A stretch of DNA of 64,000 nt, from NCBI GenBank assembly GCA_963823105.1, contig CAWGKC010000014.1, positions 140,779 through 204,778 on the forward strand, given 5' to 3'. Positions within the stretch are counted from its first letter, which is position 1. The number at the start of each line of letters is the position of its first letter. Positions 28,038 to 38,029 of this stretch are shown here, piece after piece. Under the pieces are notes generated by a model. That model had not been told where the DNA came from and did no database searches. It worked only from the letters and a program-made list of their open reading frames with translations. The DNA comes from JAJYKC01 sp963823105. Its GTDB lineage: Bacteria; Acidobacteriota; Terriglobia; Bryobacterales; Bryobacteraceae. The position numbers were made by a program, and so were the translations under genes.

Positions 28038-28499
28038 TTAGCGCTGTTCGGAGACGGATTTTTCCGCCAGATCGCCCAGCACGGGGAGCTTGTACGATTC
28101 GTCCTGGCTGACTTTCACCATCATGAAGATCCACGCTCCGAATACCACCGCGCGCAGGAGGTTTGGAACGATCCGGTGGATTTCGGTCCCAGGGAAAATG
28201 GAGAAGCGGAACATCGGGTCGATGACCCAGTCCACCAGCAGCCACGCGACGAAAAGATAGAGCCCCTGGAACGCATGGAAGCGAACGCGAAGATCCTGGC
28301 GAAAAGTCGCCGAGGCAAGAACGACGATCGCCGCGATCCAGCCGAGCACGGGGACATAACAGAGTAGGGAGGCGATCCGCGGGGAAATCGAGTTCAAGTA
28401 ATTTCGCGGCTCGCTCGCCAAGGGTTGCCGCGCGCCGCACTTGGCGCAATAAATGTCGCTAGGGCGCGACGGGGTTCCACATTGGCAACAGTAAGGCAT
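28038..28499 (-). CDS. Zinc-ribbon plus membrane protein (DUF4870-like)
   Basis: A 153-residue protein. The N-terminus is a CxxC zinc ribbon (CCQCG...CAKCG, residues 4-22), followed by two or three hydrophobic segments (about 43-65, 75-95 and 110-130) as in the DUF4870/Tic20-like family. The ribbon faces the cytoplasm in such proteins. No function is established. It lies 72 bases from the divergent metallo-beta-lactamase-fold gene. Confidence 0.72.
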   Translation of the reverse strand: MPYCCQCGTPSRPSDIYCAKCGARQPLASEPRNYLNSISPRIASLLCYVPVLGWIAAIVVLASATFRQDLRVRFHAFQGLYLFVAWLLVDWVIDPMFRFSIFPGTEIHRIVPNLLRAVVFGAWIFMMVKVSQDESYKLPVLGDLAEKSVSEQR

Positions 28500-28527
28500 C
28501 GGAGGCTTTCACCTGTGAATACGTATT

Positions 28528-28556
28528 TTGAAATCAGCCTGTTCCAAGCATATTAC
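28528..28556 (+). promoter_or_regulatory. Sigma-70-type promoter for the MBL-fold gene
   Basis: TTGAAA (28528-28533), a 17-base spacer and TATTAC (28551-28556). Transcription would begin near 28563, only about 8 bases before the ATG at 28571, so the transcript may be almost leaderless; no ribosome site is visible there. Confidence 0.5.
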
Positions 28557-28570
28557 ACGTCTGTGATACG

Positions 28571-29602
28571 ATGCGGCGCATGCGAGTCCAATTCCTTGCG
28601 GCGGCGGTGTTTTGCCTGGCGTTCGGCGCTTCCGGCGCCAGTGCGGCGAAAGAGCTGACCATTTTCTTTATCGATGTCGAGGGGGGCCAGGCTACGCTGG
28701 TCGTCTCGCCGTCGGGGCAGTCGGTCCTGGTGGACACTGGTTGGCGTGGATACGACGGCCGGGACGCCGCGCGCATCGTCGAGGTGGCGAAAAAGGCGCA
28801 CCTCAAAAAAATCGACTACGTCGTCATCACCCACTACCACCGCGATCATGTGGGCGGCGTGATTCAATTGACGAGGAAAATGAAGGTCGGGGCGTTCGTC
28901 GATCACGGCCCGAACCGGGAAGACTCCAAGGTGGTGCGGGAAGACTACGCCGACTACGAGAAGACCTTGGCGCTCGCCGAGAGTCGCATTGTCGCCAAAC
29001 CGGGCGGCGAGCTCCCCGTGAAGGGCCTGACGGTGGAAATCCTGACCGCCGACGGGGAACATCTGACCGCCCCTGCGCCAGGAGGCGGACAGCCAAACCC
29101 ATACTGCGCCGCCGCCACGAAAAAGGAAGAGGATCCTTCCGAAAACGCCCGGTCCGTGGGGACCCTCTTCACCTTTGGCAAATTCCGGTTCGTGGATTTG
29201 GGCGACCTGACCTGGAATAAGGAACTGGCCCTGGTCTGCCCGAATAACCTGATCGGTCCCGTGGATCTGTATTTGACCAGCCATCACGGACTCTCCCAAT
29301 CCGGCAGCCCTCAGTTGGTGGACGCCATCCACCCGCGCGTGGCCATCATGAACGATGGCGCGCGAAAGGGTGGAAGCCCGTCGGCCTGGCAGATCGTCAA
29401 GGACTCGCCCGGCCTCGAAGACATGTGGCAGTTGCACTTTTCGATCGAAGGCGGGAAGGACCATAACGAGCCCGATCCGTTCATCGCCAACATCGATGAA
29501 CAGTGTGAGGGAAAGTACATAAAAGTGACGGCGCTGGCGGATGGGTCGTTCACGGTGTACAACAGCAGAAATAAATATCAAAAGACATATCCGGCAAGGT
29601 AG
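28571..29602 (+). CDS. Secreted metallo-beta-lactamase-fold hydrolase (ComEC/Rec2-like domain)
   Basis: A 343-residue protein with a signal peptide (about residues 1-26, ending ASAA). The metal-binding motif THYHRDH is near residue 95, with further candidate ligands in VDLGDL and SHHG; this pattern and the opening TIFFIDVEGGQATLVVSP are those of ComEC-type MBL domains that stand alone without membrane helices. The substrate is unknown, and phosphodiesterase activity would be a guess. A second ATG nine bases in is an alternative start. Confidence 0.85.
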   Translation: MRRMRVQFLAAAVFCLAFGASGASAAKELTIFFIDVEGGQATLVVSPSGQSVLVDTGWRGYDGRDAARIVEVAKKAHLKKIDYVVITHYHRDHVGGVIQLTRKMKVGAFVDHGPNREDSKVVREDYADYEKTLALAESRIVAKPGGELPVKGLTVEILTADGEHLTAPAPGGGQPNPYCAAATKKEEDPSENARSVGTLFTFGKFRFVDLGDLTWNKELALVCPNNLIGPVDLYLTSHHGLSQSGSPQLVDAIHPRVAIMNDGARKGGSPSAWQIVKDSPGLEDMWQLHFSIEGGKDHNEPDPFIANIDEQCEGKYIKVTALADGSFTVYNSRNKYQKTYPAR

Positions 29603-29733
29603 CGGGAGGCGTTTTCGGGTATCCACCTAGCGAAGGTGGCACGGTACCTGCTGGCCTTTTGCGGTTCCTGGAGCGGTTTTTGGTCTCGCAGAGTGGGTAC
29701 TTTCGAAAATCTTCGAAAGATTACGAATTTCTG

Positions 29734-29762
29734 TTGACAGGACGTTAAGATCGCCTTAAGAT
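29734..29762 (+). promoter_or_regulatory. Strong sigma-70-type promoter for the CarD-family gene
   Basis: A consensus TTGACA (29734-29739), a 17-base spacer and TAAGAT (29757-29762), about 58 bases upstream of the ATG. The spacer repeats part of the -10 region (TTAAGAT). Confidence 0.75.
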
Positions 29763-29819
29763 TTGTCTTCGGCCATTGCGAAAACAACTGACAACCCAAG
29801 GTAGGTGTACGTTTCCCGC

Positions 29820-30329
29820 ATGAATTTCCAAATCGGTGAGAAAATCGTCTATCCGAACCACGGCATCGGAACGGTGGAAAACATCAGCTTCCGGCCTTTC
29901 GGCAATCAATCGGAGCGGTTTTACTTGCTCCGCCTAGCCTATGACAGCATGACGGTGATGGTGCCTTTTTCGCACGCCGAGGACGTGGGCCTACGGAAAG
30001 TCACCAAAAACTGCGACGTCGCTCGCGTTCTGCAGTTTCTCTCCACCGGGGTATGCCAGTGGAAGTGCGACTGGAAGGACCGATTCAAGGAAAACTCCGA
30101 GAAAATGCGCAGCGGAAGCCTGCTGGAAGTGGCCGAAGTGCTAAAAACGCTGCTGATTCTCCAGGGCCGCAAGCCGCTTTCCTTCCGCGAAAAGAAAATG
30201 CTGGACCGGGCGCGCCACATGCTCATCACAGAGGTATCCATCTGCCGCGCGGTTGGCGAAGAGGAAGCCTGTACGATGCTCGGAAAAGCCCTGTCGCGCT
30301 GCGCCCTCGCGCTTCCGGTTCCGTTATAG
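29820..30329 (+). CDS. CarD-family transcription regulator
   Basis: A 169-residue protein with the CarD/TRCF RNA-polymerase-interacting domain at the N-terminus (FQIGEKIVYPNHGIGTVENI) and a helical C-terminal DNA-binding region (LSFREKKMLDRARHMLITE). CarD proteins bind the RNA-polymerase beta subunit and stabilise open promoter complexes. The ATG at 29820 matches the family start; a GTG at 29805 lies too close to its AAGG. It is likely monocistronic, with its own near-consensus promoter, and sits just before tRNA-Glu. Confidence 0.9.
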   Translation: MNFQIGEKIVYPNHGIGTVENISFRPFGNQSERFYLLRLAYDSMTVMVPFSHAEDVGLRKVTKNCDVARVLQFLSTGVCQWKCDWKDRFKENSEKMRSGSLLEVAEVLKTLLILQGRKPLSFREKKMLDRARHMLITEVSICRAVGEEEACTMLGKALSRCALALPVPL

Positions 30330-30374
30330 GCAGCCTAGCCCCTCCGCTCGTTTGGTATCCTGAAAACTAGGCGT

Positions 30375-30449
30375 GGCGCTATCGTCTAACGGTTAGGACA
30401 GAGCCCTCTCAAGGCTTAAATACGGGTTCGATTCCCGTTAGCGCTACCA
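30375..30449 (+). tRNA. tRNA-Glu (anticodon CUC)
   Basis: The 75-base cloverleaf has acceptor arm GGCGCTA / TAGCGCT, D arm TCGTCTAACGGTTAGGA, anticodon stem GAGCC / GGCTT around loop CTCTCAA (anticodon CTC, decoding GAG), T arm ACGGG-TTCGATT-CCCGT and an encoded CCA. It ends inside the left copy of a 24-base direct repeat, so it is the integration site of the element to its right. Confidence 0.95.
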
Positions 30450-30450
30450 A
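30427..30450 (+). repeat. Left attachment-site copy (attL) in the tRNA-Glu 3' end
   Basis: The 24 bases cover the T loop, the 3' half of the acceptor stem, CCA and one further A. They are identical to 42633-42656; the flanking bases differ on both sides of the repeat. Confidence 0.85.
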
Positions 30451-30599
30451 CTGTCCTTTAGAATCAATAATTTACATCGGTAGAAATCCAGTAAGGAAAA
30501 TAACAAACCAAATGGATTCAAGGACTTACGAGCGCGAAAATCTGTGACCCCGGAAGTCCCGATGGAACTGAAACCGACTGCTGCTTTCCCGTTAGCAGC

Positions 30600-31110
30600 C
30601 TGAACTCCCAGATTCACAGCGGGTTATCGACAATTCTCCTGATCGGTCGCGCCGTTGTTGGACGGCCCGCTCCGCGGTCAGATAGTCACGTTGTAGTACG
30701 GCCCGCCCTGCTCGATCACGAAAAGCAAATATTGCAGTCGGAATGTCACTGTCGGCACCGTGAAAAAGTCGAAAGCGGTGGTCACCTCCCGATGATTCTG
30801 TAGGAAAGTCAGCCAGTTCATGCCAGGGTCGCCGCGACGCTGCATGCGCCGCAGATACCGCCCTAAACTCCTCTCCGAGACAACGAAACCGAGCTTGTGA
30901 AGCTCGCCGCGAAGGCTCGGAGCTCCCCCAATTCTGCATCTCTTGCGCCGATCGTCGAATCAGAGCGCGAATCCCCTCGGTGATCCTCGGTCGTTTACCG
31001 AGTGGCCGGGACCGCCAGCGCCAATAGAGATGAAAGCCGGCGCGGTGTCAATCGATCACGGTGTCGGGTTTCACCAGCACGGGCCACACGGCGTCACGCA
31101 CGTTTCGAGG
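30600..31110 (-). pseudogene. Decayed integrase-core (rve, DDE) transposase remnant
   Basis: Conceptual translation across frames on the minus strand recovers a common rve-type transposase: a PDTVI...HRAGFHLYWRWRS-like segment, ITEGIRALIRR, then in a shifted frame KLGFVVSERSLGRYLRR and NWLTFLQNHREV, TAFDFFTVPTVTFRLQY, and near the end a PSNNGATDQ-like segment. An in-frame stop occurs early, there are frame changes and part of the catalytic domain is missing, so it is nonfunctional. It sits just inside the left att copy. The family (IS481/IS3-related) is assigned from remembered sequence character. Confidence 0.6.
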
Positions 31111-31246
31111 AGTATGCCACATTCCGTCGCCTTATGTCCCTTTACTTAGGCGCGTCTGTATAGTTGCACCAACCTTGTTCCAGATCAGCGCACTGGCGCC
31201 CCGCCGCACACCACCTTGCGGAATCGCTGAACGCCGCCACTTCGTC

Positions 31247-31276
31247 TTGACAGCTTCCTCCCGCGATGTATAGAAT
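31247..31276 (+). promoter_or_regulatory. Sigma-70-type promoter for the receptor-amidase pair
   Basis: TTGACA (31247-31252), an 18-base spacer and TAGAAT (31271-31276), giving a leader of about 155 bases before the ATG at 31440. The stretch between the transposase remnant and this promoter holds nothing else I recognise. Confidence 0.45.
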
Positions 31277-31439
31277 ACTCTCACCCGTTCTTGCCATGTC
31301 CGCAATCAGCGATCCTCGAGCGGTCTGCAACGTTCGCACGTCCTCTCCCTCGTGTCTGATTGAACGCGTCTCCGCCGCCTCACAAGCCGACATCTGAGCG
31401 CCCCCGTCCGGTCGCGGAAAACGTTGAAAGGACCGTGCA

Positions 31440-34400
31440 ATGAAAATCGCTACCCCCGCGATCTTACTCGCGTTCGCGTTAGCCCTCCAGGCGCAGTCGA
31501 CGTCCTCGCTCACAGGGCTCGTAACCGATCCCTCCGGAGCCGTCGTTCCCGGCGCCCGGATCGTTGTCGTCAACTCGGATACCAACCAACGGCGCACCGC
31601 CCTCACCGACTCCCAGGGCCGTTACTCATTCCCTCAGATGCAGCCCAGCACTTACGAGGTCCGGGCGAGCGCCTCCGGCTTCTCCGACGTCGTCGTCCGC
31701 GATGTTGCGCTGCTCGTCAGCACGCCCTCCACCGTCGACATCCGTTTCGAAGTCGGCGCCGTTCAGCAAAGCGTCGCCGTTACCGGGGAAGCGCTGCAGG
31801 TCAACACCCAGGACGCCACGCTCGGCAATGCCATCGGGACCGAACCCATACTCGAACTCCCCTTCGACGCTCGCAACGTCGTGGGCCTCCTCTCCATCCA
31901 GCCCGGCGTCACGTTCTTCGGCGACCCCAGCCAGCGCGACGACTACCGTAGCGGCTCCGTCAACGGCGGCAAGAGCGACCAAGGCAACGTCACCCTCGAT
32001 GGCGTCGACGTCAACGACCAGCAGTTCCGCACCGCATTCACCGGCGTGCTCCGCACCACCCTGGACTCCGTTCAGGAATTCCGCACCACCACCACCAACG
32101 GCGACGCCGACACCGGCCGTAGCTCCGGCGCCCAGGTAGCCCTGGTCACAAAATCGGGCACCAACTCGATTCACGGCTCCCTCTACGAGTACACCCGCAA
32201 CACGCTCACTTCCGCCAATACGTTCTTCAATAACGCCGACGGAATTCCGCGCCAGAAACTCATTCGCAACGTCTATGGCGCCTCCGTCGGCGGCCCCGTC
32301 AAGAAAGACCGGCTTTTCTACTTCCTCAATTACGAGGGCCGCCGCGACGCCAGCGATACAACCGCCGTCCGCGTCGTACCCAACATGCTCTTCCGCGAGG
32401 GCATCTTCACCTACCAGACCACCTCCGGCGCCACGACGCAGCTCACTCCCGATCAGATCCGCGCCATCGATCCCCAGCACATCGGCGAAAGCCCGGCCGT
32501 GCTTCAGCTTCTCCAGTCCTACCCCGCTCCCAACGATAATACCGTCGGCGACGGCCTTAACACCGCCGGGCTACCGCTTCAACAGTTCCGTGCCCCTCCG
32601 GTACAACACCTACATCGCGCGCGTCGACTATCAACTCGACTCCGCCGGGAAACAGACTCTATTCTGGCGCGGCAATCTGCAAAACGATCACTACGTCCCG
32701 TCCACTACCACATCGAGTGGCGTCCCCCAGTTCCCCGGCCAGGCCGATTCCACCATCACCCTCCAGAACGCTAAAGGTATGGCGCTTGGCCACACCTGGG
32801 TGATCTCCAACAACCTCGTCAACAGCTTCCGCTATGGCTACACGCGCCAGTCCTACGACAATACCGGCGTCCTCAGCGGCCCCCTCGTCGGTTTCACCGG
32901 CATCGACAATCCTGTCGCGTCCACCACCGCCCTCAGCGCCACCATCCCCGTCCACGACATGGAGGAAAGTCTCACCTGGACGAAGGGCGCCCACACCATC
33001 GTCGCCGGCGGCTCGCTTCGCTTCATCCGCACCAACCGCCTCTCATTCGCCAATTCCTACAGCAGCGCCACCATGACTCCGGGCTGGTTCGTCGACAATG
33101 CGCGTTATCTGCTCCAACCCGACGTCAATCCGAACACCCTTAGCGATTACACCACCCAGATGGTCAATCTCCTTGGCCTGGTCTCGCAGGGCACCGCCGA
33201 CTACAACTACAACAAGCAAGGCAGCCTGCTGCCGCAAGGCGAAGGAATCCGCCGCAATTTCGCCGACAACGAATACGAAATGTTTCTTCAGGACACCTGG
33301 AAAGTATCCCGCGGCTTCACCGCCACCTTCGGCGCTCGCGTCAACCTCGATCCCGCCCTCTACGAAGTCAACGGCTACCAAACCTCGACGAACATCCCTC
33401 TCGGCGTCTGGGCCAACGAACGCGCGGGCCTCGCCGAGCGCGGCCTACCTCAGTCCATGGTCACGCCGCTCAGCTTCCAGCTCGCCGATTCTCCCGGCGG
33501 CCACTCCCTTTACCCCTTTCAAAGCCACATCGCTCCCCGCGTCGGCCTCGCTTGGTCCCCGCAGTCCGATTCCGGTTGGCGAAAACGCCTTTTCGGCGGT
33601 CCGGGCAAAACCTCCATCCGCGCCGGTTTCGGCCTTTACTACGACGCCTTCGGCCAGAGCCTCATCCGCATCGCCGACGCAACCTCGCTCGGCTTCTCCA
33701 CCACGCTCCAGAACGCCGGCACCCAGACCTACAACACCGTGCCCCGGTTCGTCGGGCTTAACCAAATCCCCTCCGGCCTGCTCCCCGCGGCGCCCCCCGG
33801 CGGCTTCCCCCAAGTCGCGCCCAACGCCTTCGCCGCCACCTCCGGCGTCGACAGCAGTATCCAAAGCCCGTACACCATCAACATGGACTTCAGCATCGGC
33901 CGCGACCTGCCCCATGGCTTCCACATCGAGAGCTCCTACGTCGGCCGCCTTTCGCGCCATTCCCTCATCGGTGACGATGTCGGAATGTACACCAACTTAG
34001 TCGATCCCAAGTCCGGCCAAACTTACTTCCAGGCCGCCACAATGATGCAGCAGTATGTGCGCCAGAATCTTCCCGCCTCCAAAGTCCCCTCCATCGCCTT
34101 CTTTCAGGACCTGTTCCCCGGCTACGCCGGCGGCGGTCTGACGGCCACGCAAAACATCTATCAAAACGCCTGGATCCAGAACCCAGCCAGCGATACGACC
34201 GCGCTTCAGGTCGTCGATGCCAGCGCCACCGGGTGCTCACCCTGCAGCGCGCTGGGGCCTAATGCTTTGTACAACGCCCAATACGTGGCGCTCACCGCCT
34301 TTCGATCCATCGGCAGCGGCGACTATCACGCCTTCCAAACCACCATCCGCAAGCAGTATTCCAGCGGCGTCCAGTTCGATCTCAATTACACCCTCTCCAA

Positions 34401-35097
34401 GTGCATCGACCTCGGCTCCACTCGCGAATCCGACGGACCGAATGGCCCTCAAGGCTCGGGACTTGGCCTCATCCAAAACCCCTGGAACCCGGGTCAAATG
34501 CGGGCCGTCTGCGACTACGACGTCCGCCAACTCGTCAGCGCTTTTATGGTAGCCGAACTACCATTTGGACGCGGACGCCTTTTCGCCCACAATGCCAATA
34601 AATTCGTCGACGCCGTCATCGGAGGCTGGCAACTGAGCGGTATCTGGCGCCAGTCCTCCGGCCTCCCTGTCGGTGTGAGCAACGGCGGTTACTGGCCCAC
34701 TAATTGGAACTATCCGCCCTTCGCCACCCAAACCGGCGCCGTCCAGCAGGCCACCACCAAAAACGGCTCCTCCGGCGGCCCCAATCTATTTCCCGACGCC
34801 ACCGCCGCCTTCAACGCATTCGAGCTCACCTTCCCCGGACAAAGCGGTAGCCGCAACACCCTTCGCGGCGACGGTTTCTTCACCATCGACACCGCGCTCG
34901 CCAAACGCTTCACCATGTTCTACAACGAAAAACACAGCATCCAGATCCGCGCCGAGGCCTTCAACATCACCAACTCGGTCCGCTTCGACGTGAACCAACT
35001 ATCACTCAGCCTGAGTAACTCCGTCGCCTTCGGCAAGTACAATGGGACGCTGAATACCCCTCGTGTCTTTCAGTTTGGAGGACGTTATGAGTTCTAA
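31440..35097 (+). CDS. Oar-like TonB-dependent receptor, single frameshift
   Basis: An outer-membrane beta-barrel protein of about 1218 residues once one frameshift is corrected. A signal peptide (MKIATPAILLAFALALQAQS) precedes a carboxypeptidase-regulatory-like domain (LTGLVTDPSGAVVPGAR..., residues 20-105), then a plug-like region (NVTLDGVDVND, near residue 185) and a long barrel ending in RYEF, with the terminal Phe used for BAM insertion. The frame breaks at about 32568-32570 (GGG where GG would restore NTAGYRFNSS). Everything on both sides is intact, so a sequencing error is plausible. The stop overlaps the start of a Tat-type amidase, suggesting the pair imports and hydrolyses an amide. 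A paralogue lies at 51941-55696. Confidence 0.8.
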
Positions 35098-36550
35098 CTT
35101 GATTACCCGCCGGTCTTTGCTTACCACCGCCGCCACGGCCGCGGCGGTCTCCCGGGTCCGCGCCGCCTCCGACCCCCTCTCCTGGTCTCTCACCGAAGCC
35201 TCGCTCGCCCTCATGAACGGCGCCGTCTCCTCCGAGGAGCTTACCCGCTTGTGCCTCGACCGCATCGGCCAACTCGATCCCGCTCTCAACGCCTTCATCA
35301 CCCTCACTGCGCAGTCCGCTCTCGATCAGGCCCGCGAATGCGACCGCCTCCGCAAGTCCGGCCTCGCCTACGGCCCCCTCTTCGGAGTCCCCATCGCCCT
35401 CAAGGACAACATAGACACCGCCGGGCTCAAAACCACCGCCGCCGCCGCGGTCTTCAAAAACCGTGTCCCCACCGAGGACGCCGAGGTGACCCGCCGCCTG
35501 AAAGCCGCCGCCCCCGTCTTCCTCGGCAAGCTCAATCTTGATGAGATGGCCTTCGAAGGAACCGGCACAACGGGCTGCTTCGGCCCGGCCCACAATCCCT
35601 GGAACCTGGACAGAATCACAGGCGGCTCCTCGGCCGGCTCGGCCGCAGCCGTCTCCGCCGGGCTTTGCTTCGGCTCGGTAGGCAGCGACGACGGAGGCTC
35701 CGTCCGGATCCCGGGCGCCTTCTGCGGCGTCGTCGGTTTCAAGACCAGCTATGGCCGCGTCTCGACGCGCGGCGTCGTTCCCTCCGCCTACTCCATGGAC
35801 ACCATCGGCCCTATCGTGCGGACGGTCGAAGACGCCGCCGCCATCCTGCAGGTCATCGTAGGCTACGATCCCAACGATGCCATTACTCTCACCCAGCCGG
35901 TGCCCGACTACTCCCAGGCCCTCGGCGCTCCGATCGCGAACTTGCGCATCGGCGTGCCGCGCGATTATTTTTTTGAGCAACTGCATCCCGATGTCGCCTC
36001 GGCGGTCGAGGAAGCCATCCGCCATCTCAAGACTCAGGTGCGCGAAGTCCGCGATGTGACTCTTCCCCGTCTGCACGTCGCCGAAAACGGCACCTACGAT
36101 GTCGAGCTTTATCACTATCAGAAGCCGTACTTCGACAAATCCCCCGATCTCTACCATCCCTGGTCGCAACGGCAAATGAACGAGCTCAAGCTCGTCCAGA
36201 CCGTTCCCTACATCGAGACCCTGAAACGTGTTCGCGAATGCCGCCGCAATATCCGCCGCATCTTCGAGCAGGTGGACGTCCTCGCCCTGCCCACCATGCG
36301 CGAGCCCGCGCCCCTAATCTCAGAAACGGTCAACGAAACGCACCATCGTCCCCACAGCAATACCGCCGCCTTCAACCACTTCGGCACTCCTGCGATGACC
36401 GTGCCCTGCGGATTCTCCGGCGACGGCCTCCCAATCGGCCTCGAGTTAGTCGGCGCGCCGTTTCACGAACCTGTCGTTCTCTCTCTGGCTTACGCCTACC
36501 AGCAGTCCACCGATTGGCATCGCCGGACGCCGCCCGTCGCCCTGGGATAA
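35087..36550 (+). CDS. Exported amidase (amidase-signature family)
   Basis: A 487-residue amidase. A Tat-like signal is present (TRRSLLTTAATAAAVSRVRA). The catalytic Lys lies in VPIALKDNID, the cis-Ser in TGGSSAGSAAA and the nucleophile Ser in GSDDGGSVRIPG, completing the Ser-cisSer-Lys triad. Length is normal for the family. The ATG at 35087 is set by GGAGGAC just upstream and overlaps the receptor stop by 11 bases. The coupling suggests periplasmic cleavage of a substrate brought in by the receptor; the substrate is unknown. It is distinct from the allophanate hydrolase at 49503-51311, which lacks a signal. Confidence 0.9.
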   Translation: MSSNLITRRSLLTTAATAAAVSRVRAASDPLSWSLTEASLALMNGAVSSEELTRLCLDRIGQLDPALNAFITLTAQSALDQARECDRLRKSGLAYGPLFGVPIALKDNIDTAGLKTTAAAAVFKNRVPTEDAEVTRRLKAAAPVFLGKLNLDEMAFEGTGTTGCFGPAHNPWNLDRITGGSSAGSAAAVSAGLCFGSVGSDDGGSVRIPGAFCGVVGFKTSYGRVSTRGVVPSAYSMDTIGPIVRTVEDAAAILQVIVGYDPNDAITLTQPVPDYSQALGAPIANLRIGVPRDYFFEQLHPDVASAVEEAIRHLKTQVREVRDVTLPRLHVAENGTYDVELYHYQKPYFDKSPDLYHPWSQRQMNELKLVQTVPYIETLKRVRECRRNIRRIFEQVDVLALPTMREPAPLISETVNETHHRPHSNTAAFNHFGTPAMTVPCGFSGDGLPIGLELVGAPFHEPVVLSLAYAYQQSTDWHRRTPPVALG

Positions 36551-36940
36551 TGCACTCCGGCCCCTTCCGCCACCCCGCCGCCAACCGCAGCCTGTCGAGC
36601 GCAGCCTTTTGCTGCCTCCATTTCAGCGAAAGCCTCCGAGCAGCCCCTTATTGGATAGTGGACCCGCTGCGAAACTACCGTTTCGTCGCCGCCCAATCCG
36701 TGGGCGTGAGATCCGCCACGAGCTATGTCTTGGACCGCCTGAAAAGGCTCTAATATTTGGATTCGGTGCCAGCTGAGTACTCGGTCTGGTGCCACCCGCG
36801 CACTAGGCCGGCCGGTTTCCCCGGATATCTCGTCGGCGATGGCCGGTTTCGTGGCCCGCTAAGACGTTTCGGGCGCGGAGCGCCGAGGCTCGCGGTCTCC
36901 GATCCAAGTTCGAATGCGGTCTGTGCGGTGGATGATCCGT
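36551..36940. other. Intergenic region between the amidase and the IS630 remnant, nothing recognised
   Basis: Short reading frames here on both strands show no domain character. No tRNA, repeat or terminator is evident. One boundary of the IS630 fragment presumably lies within it. Confidence 0.4.
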
Positions 36941-37575
36941 TCAGCCGCTAGCCCGTGGCTTCTTGTAGCGGAACAGCTTTCTGGCCTTCTTCCGCGTAAA
37001 CCGCCAGTCGATCTTGGTCCGTTTCCGGTTGGCCTTGCGGTTCCAAGCGTCGATCTCCCGCTGCAACGTCTCCAGATCCGGAATCCGCCGGTTCTCCAGA
37101 CATTGCCGCGAGACCAGACTGAGTTCGATTTCCGCCTGATCGAGCCGGCTCCCGTGCTTCGGAGTGTAATGGCCGGTGAACCGGTCCCAAAGAGATCCGC
37201 CCTTTTCCTCCCCGAAGTGAGTGACCAGCGACTTGCGGCAGTGGATATTCAGGTTATCCATGACGAGGTGGATGGTCTGGGCTTGCGGGTAGTCCTCGAC
37301 GATGCGCTTCACCAGACAGGCAAACTGGTAACCGGATCGATCCGGTGTCGCCGTGGTGAAGTGGCGGCCGGCCTTTGGTTCCACGGCGCCGAATACGTTG
37401 GCCGTGCCACGCCGTTCATACTCATTGTCTTGCTTGGCCGGTTTCCCTGGTTTGGCCGGGATCGGCGGCCGCACGTCGGCGTGCAGCGATACGGGTTTCT
37501 CGTCGACGCACACGACGGGTTCGGCCGGATCTTAGGGCTTTTCATGGACGGCCAGCACGGTGTTAAGCTGTGACA
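36941..37575 (-). pseudogene. IS630-family transposase, C-terminal fragment
   Basis: The translated fragment includes VLAVHEKP, an in-frame stop (about 37534), then VVCVDEKPVSLHADVRP, the second catalytic Asp in TIHLVMDNLNIH and a Glu in LDQAEIELS. These are the DDE catalytic motifs of IS630 (DEKP, DNxxxH and the final Glu). The helix-turn-helix half is missing and an internal TAA interrupts the fragment upstream of DEKP. An N-terminal half of the same family lies at 42781-43176, outside the element. Confidence 0.75.
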
Positions 37576-37633
37576 GCGCCTATTGCCGAAGCCATCCACC
37601 GCGGCGCATGAGGCACGAGCTTTCTTGTTCCTT

Positions 37634-37741
37634 TCAGAACTGCTTCACGGACATACCGATGCGCTGTTGCGCAGCGATTCGTTCGGCCCACTCGTCTGCT
37701 TTCGGGTTGGCCGTCCTCTCACCGCTGCCAGTGTCGCTCAT
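37634..37741 (-). pseudogene. IS66 accessory protein (TnpA-like) N-terminal remnant
   Basis: The 35 codons read MSDTGSGERTANPKADEWAE followed by RIAAQQRIGMSVKQF and a TGA, then KEQESS in the same frame. The pattern (IEAQQRSGLSVKQFCxREG in intact copies) is the start of the small IS66 first ORF. The stop replaces the usual Cys and nothing of the rest of the IS66 element remains nearby. Confidence 0.5.
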
Positions 37742-37964
37742 GACACCACAATGCAGCACCGACCGGTACATCAGAAAGAGCGGTTCACACGAGACGGTCA
37801 TGCGCAAAGGCCGGGGCTCAGCGGTCTTGAACTCGGGAAAACAAACCGCGACTTCTACGAATGACCAAGCCTCCGCGAGCGAGCATCGGCTAACACCCGA
37901 TCACCAACGCTCACCATAAAAGTAGTTGCGTTTGGCCTCACTCCTTAGCGAGAACTGAAACCAC

Positions 37965-38015
37965 CTAATTAAAGGAACATGCGCTAATCTTTAATAGCGG
38001 GGGTTCTAATTAAAG
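37965..38015 (+). promoter_or_regulatory. Paired direct repeat upstream of the Fic gene
   Basis: Exact 10-base copies of CTAATTAAAG at 37965-37974 and 38006-38015 start 41 bases apart (about four helical turns), the second ending 14 bases before the Fic ATG. The AT-rich repeats stand out from their GC-rich surroundings and could be an operator. No regulator gene is adjacent. Confidence 0.35.
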
Positions 38016-38029
38016 CTCCGCTTCAATGC

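Noticed and set aside
29623..29639. Hairpin CCACCT-AGCGA-AGGTGG after the MBL-fold gene as a terminator
   Set aside because: No T run follows on either strand.
30625..30633. TTATCGACA as a DnaA box for the element's origin
   Set aside because: A single imperfect copy inside the transposase remnant, with no further boxes or AT-rich unwinding region nearby.
30451..31439. Tyrosine integrase expected next to the tRNA-Glu att copy
   Set aside because: No R-H-R-Y type sequence is visible in any frame; the region holds a decayed rve-type transposase and a promoter.
31142..31606. Minus-strand 154-codon frame before the TonB receptor gene
   Set aside because: No domain character, and it overlaps the receptor gene start and its promoter antisense.
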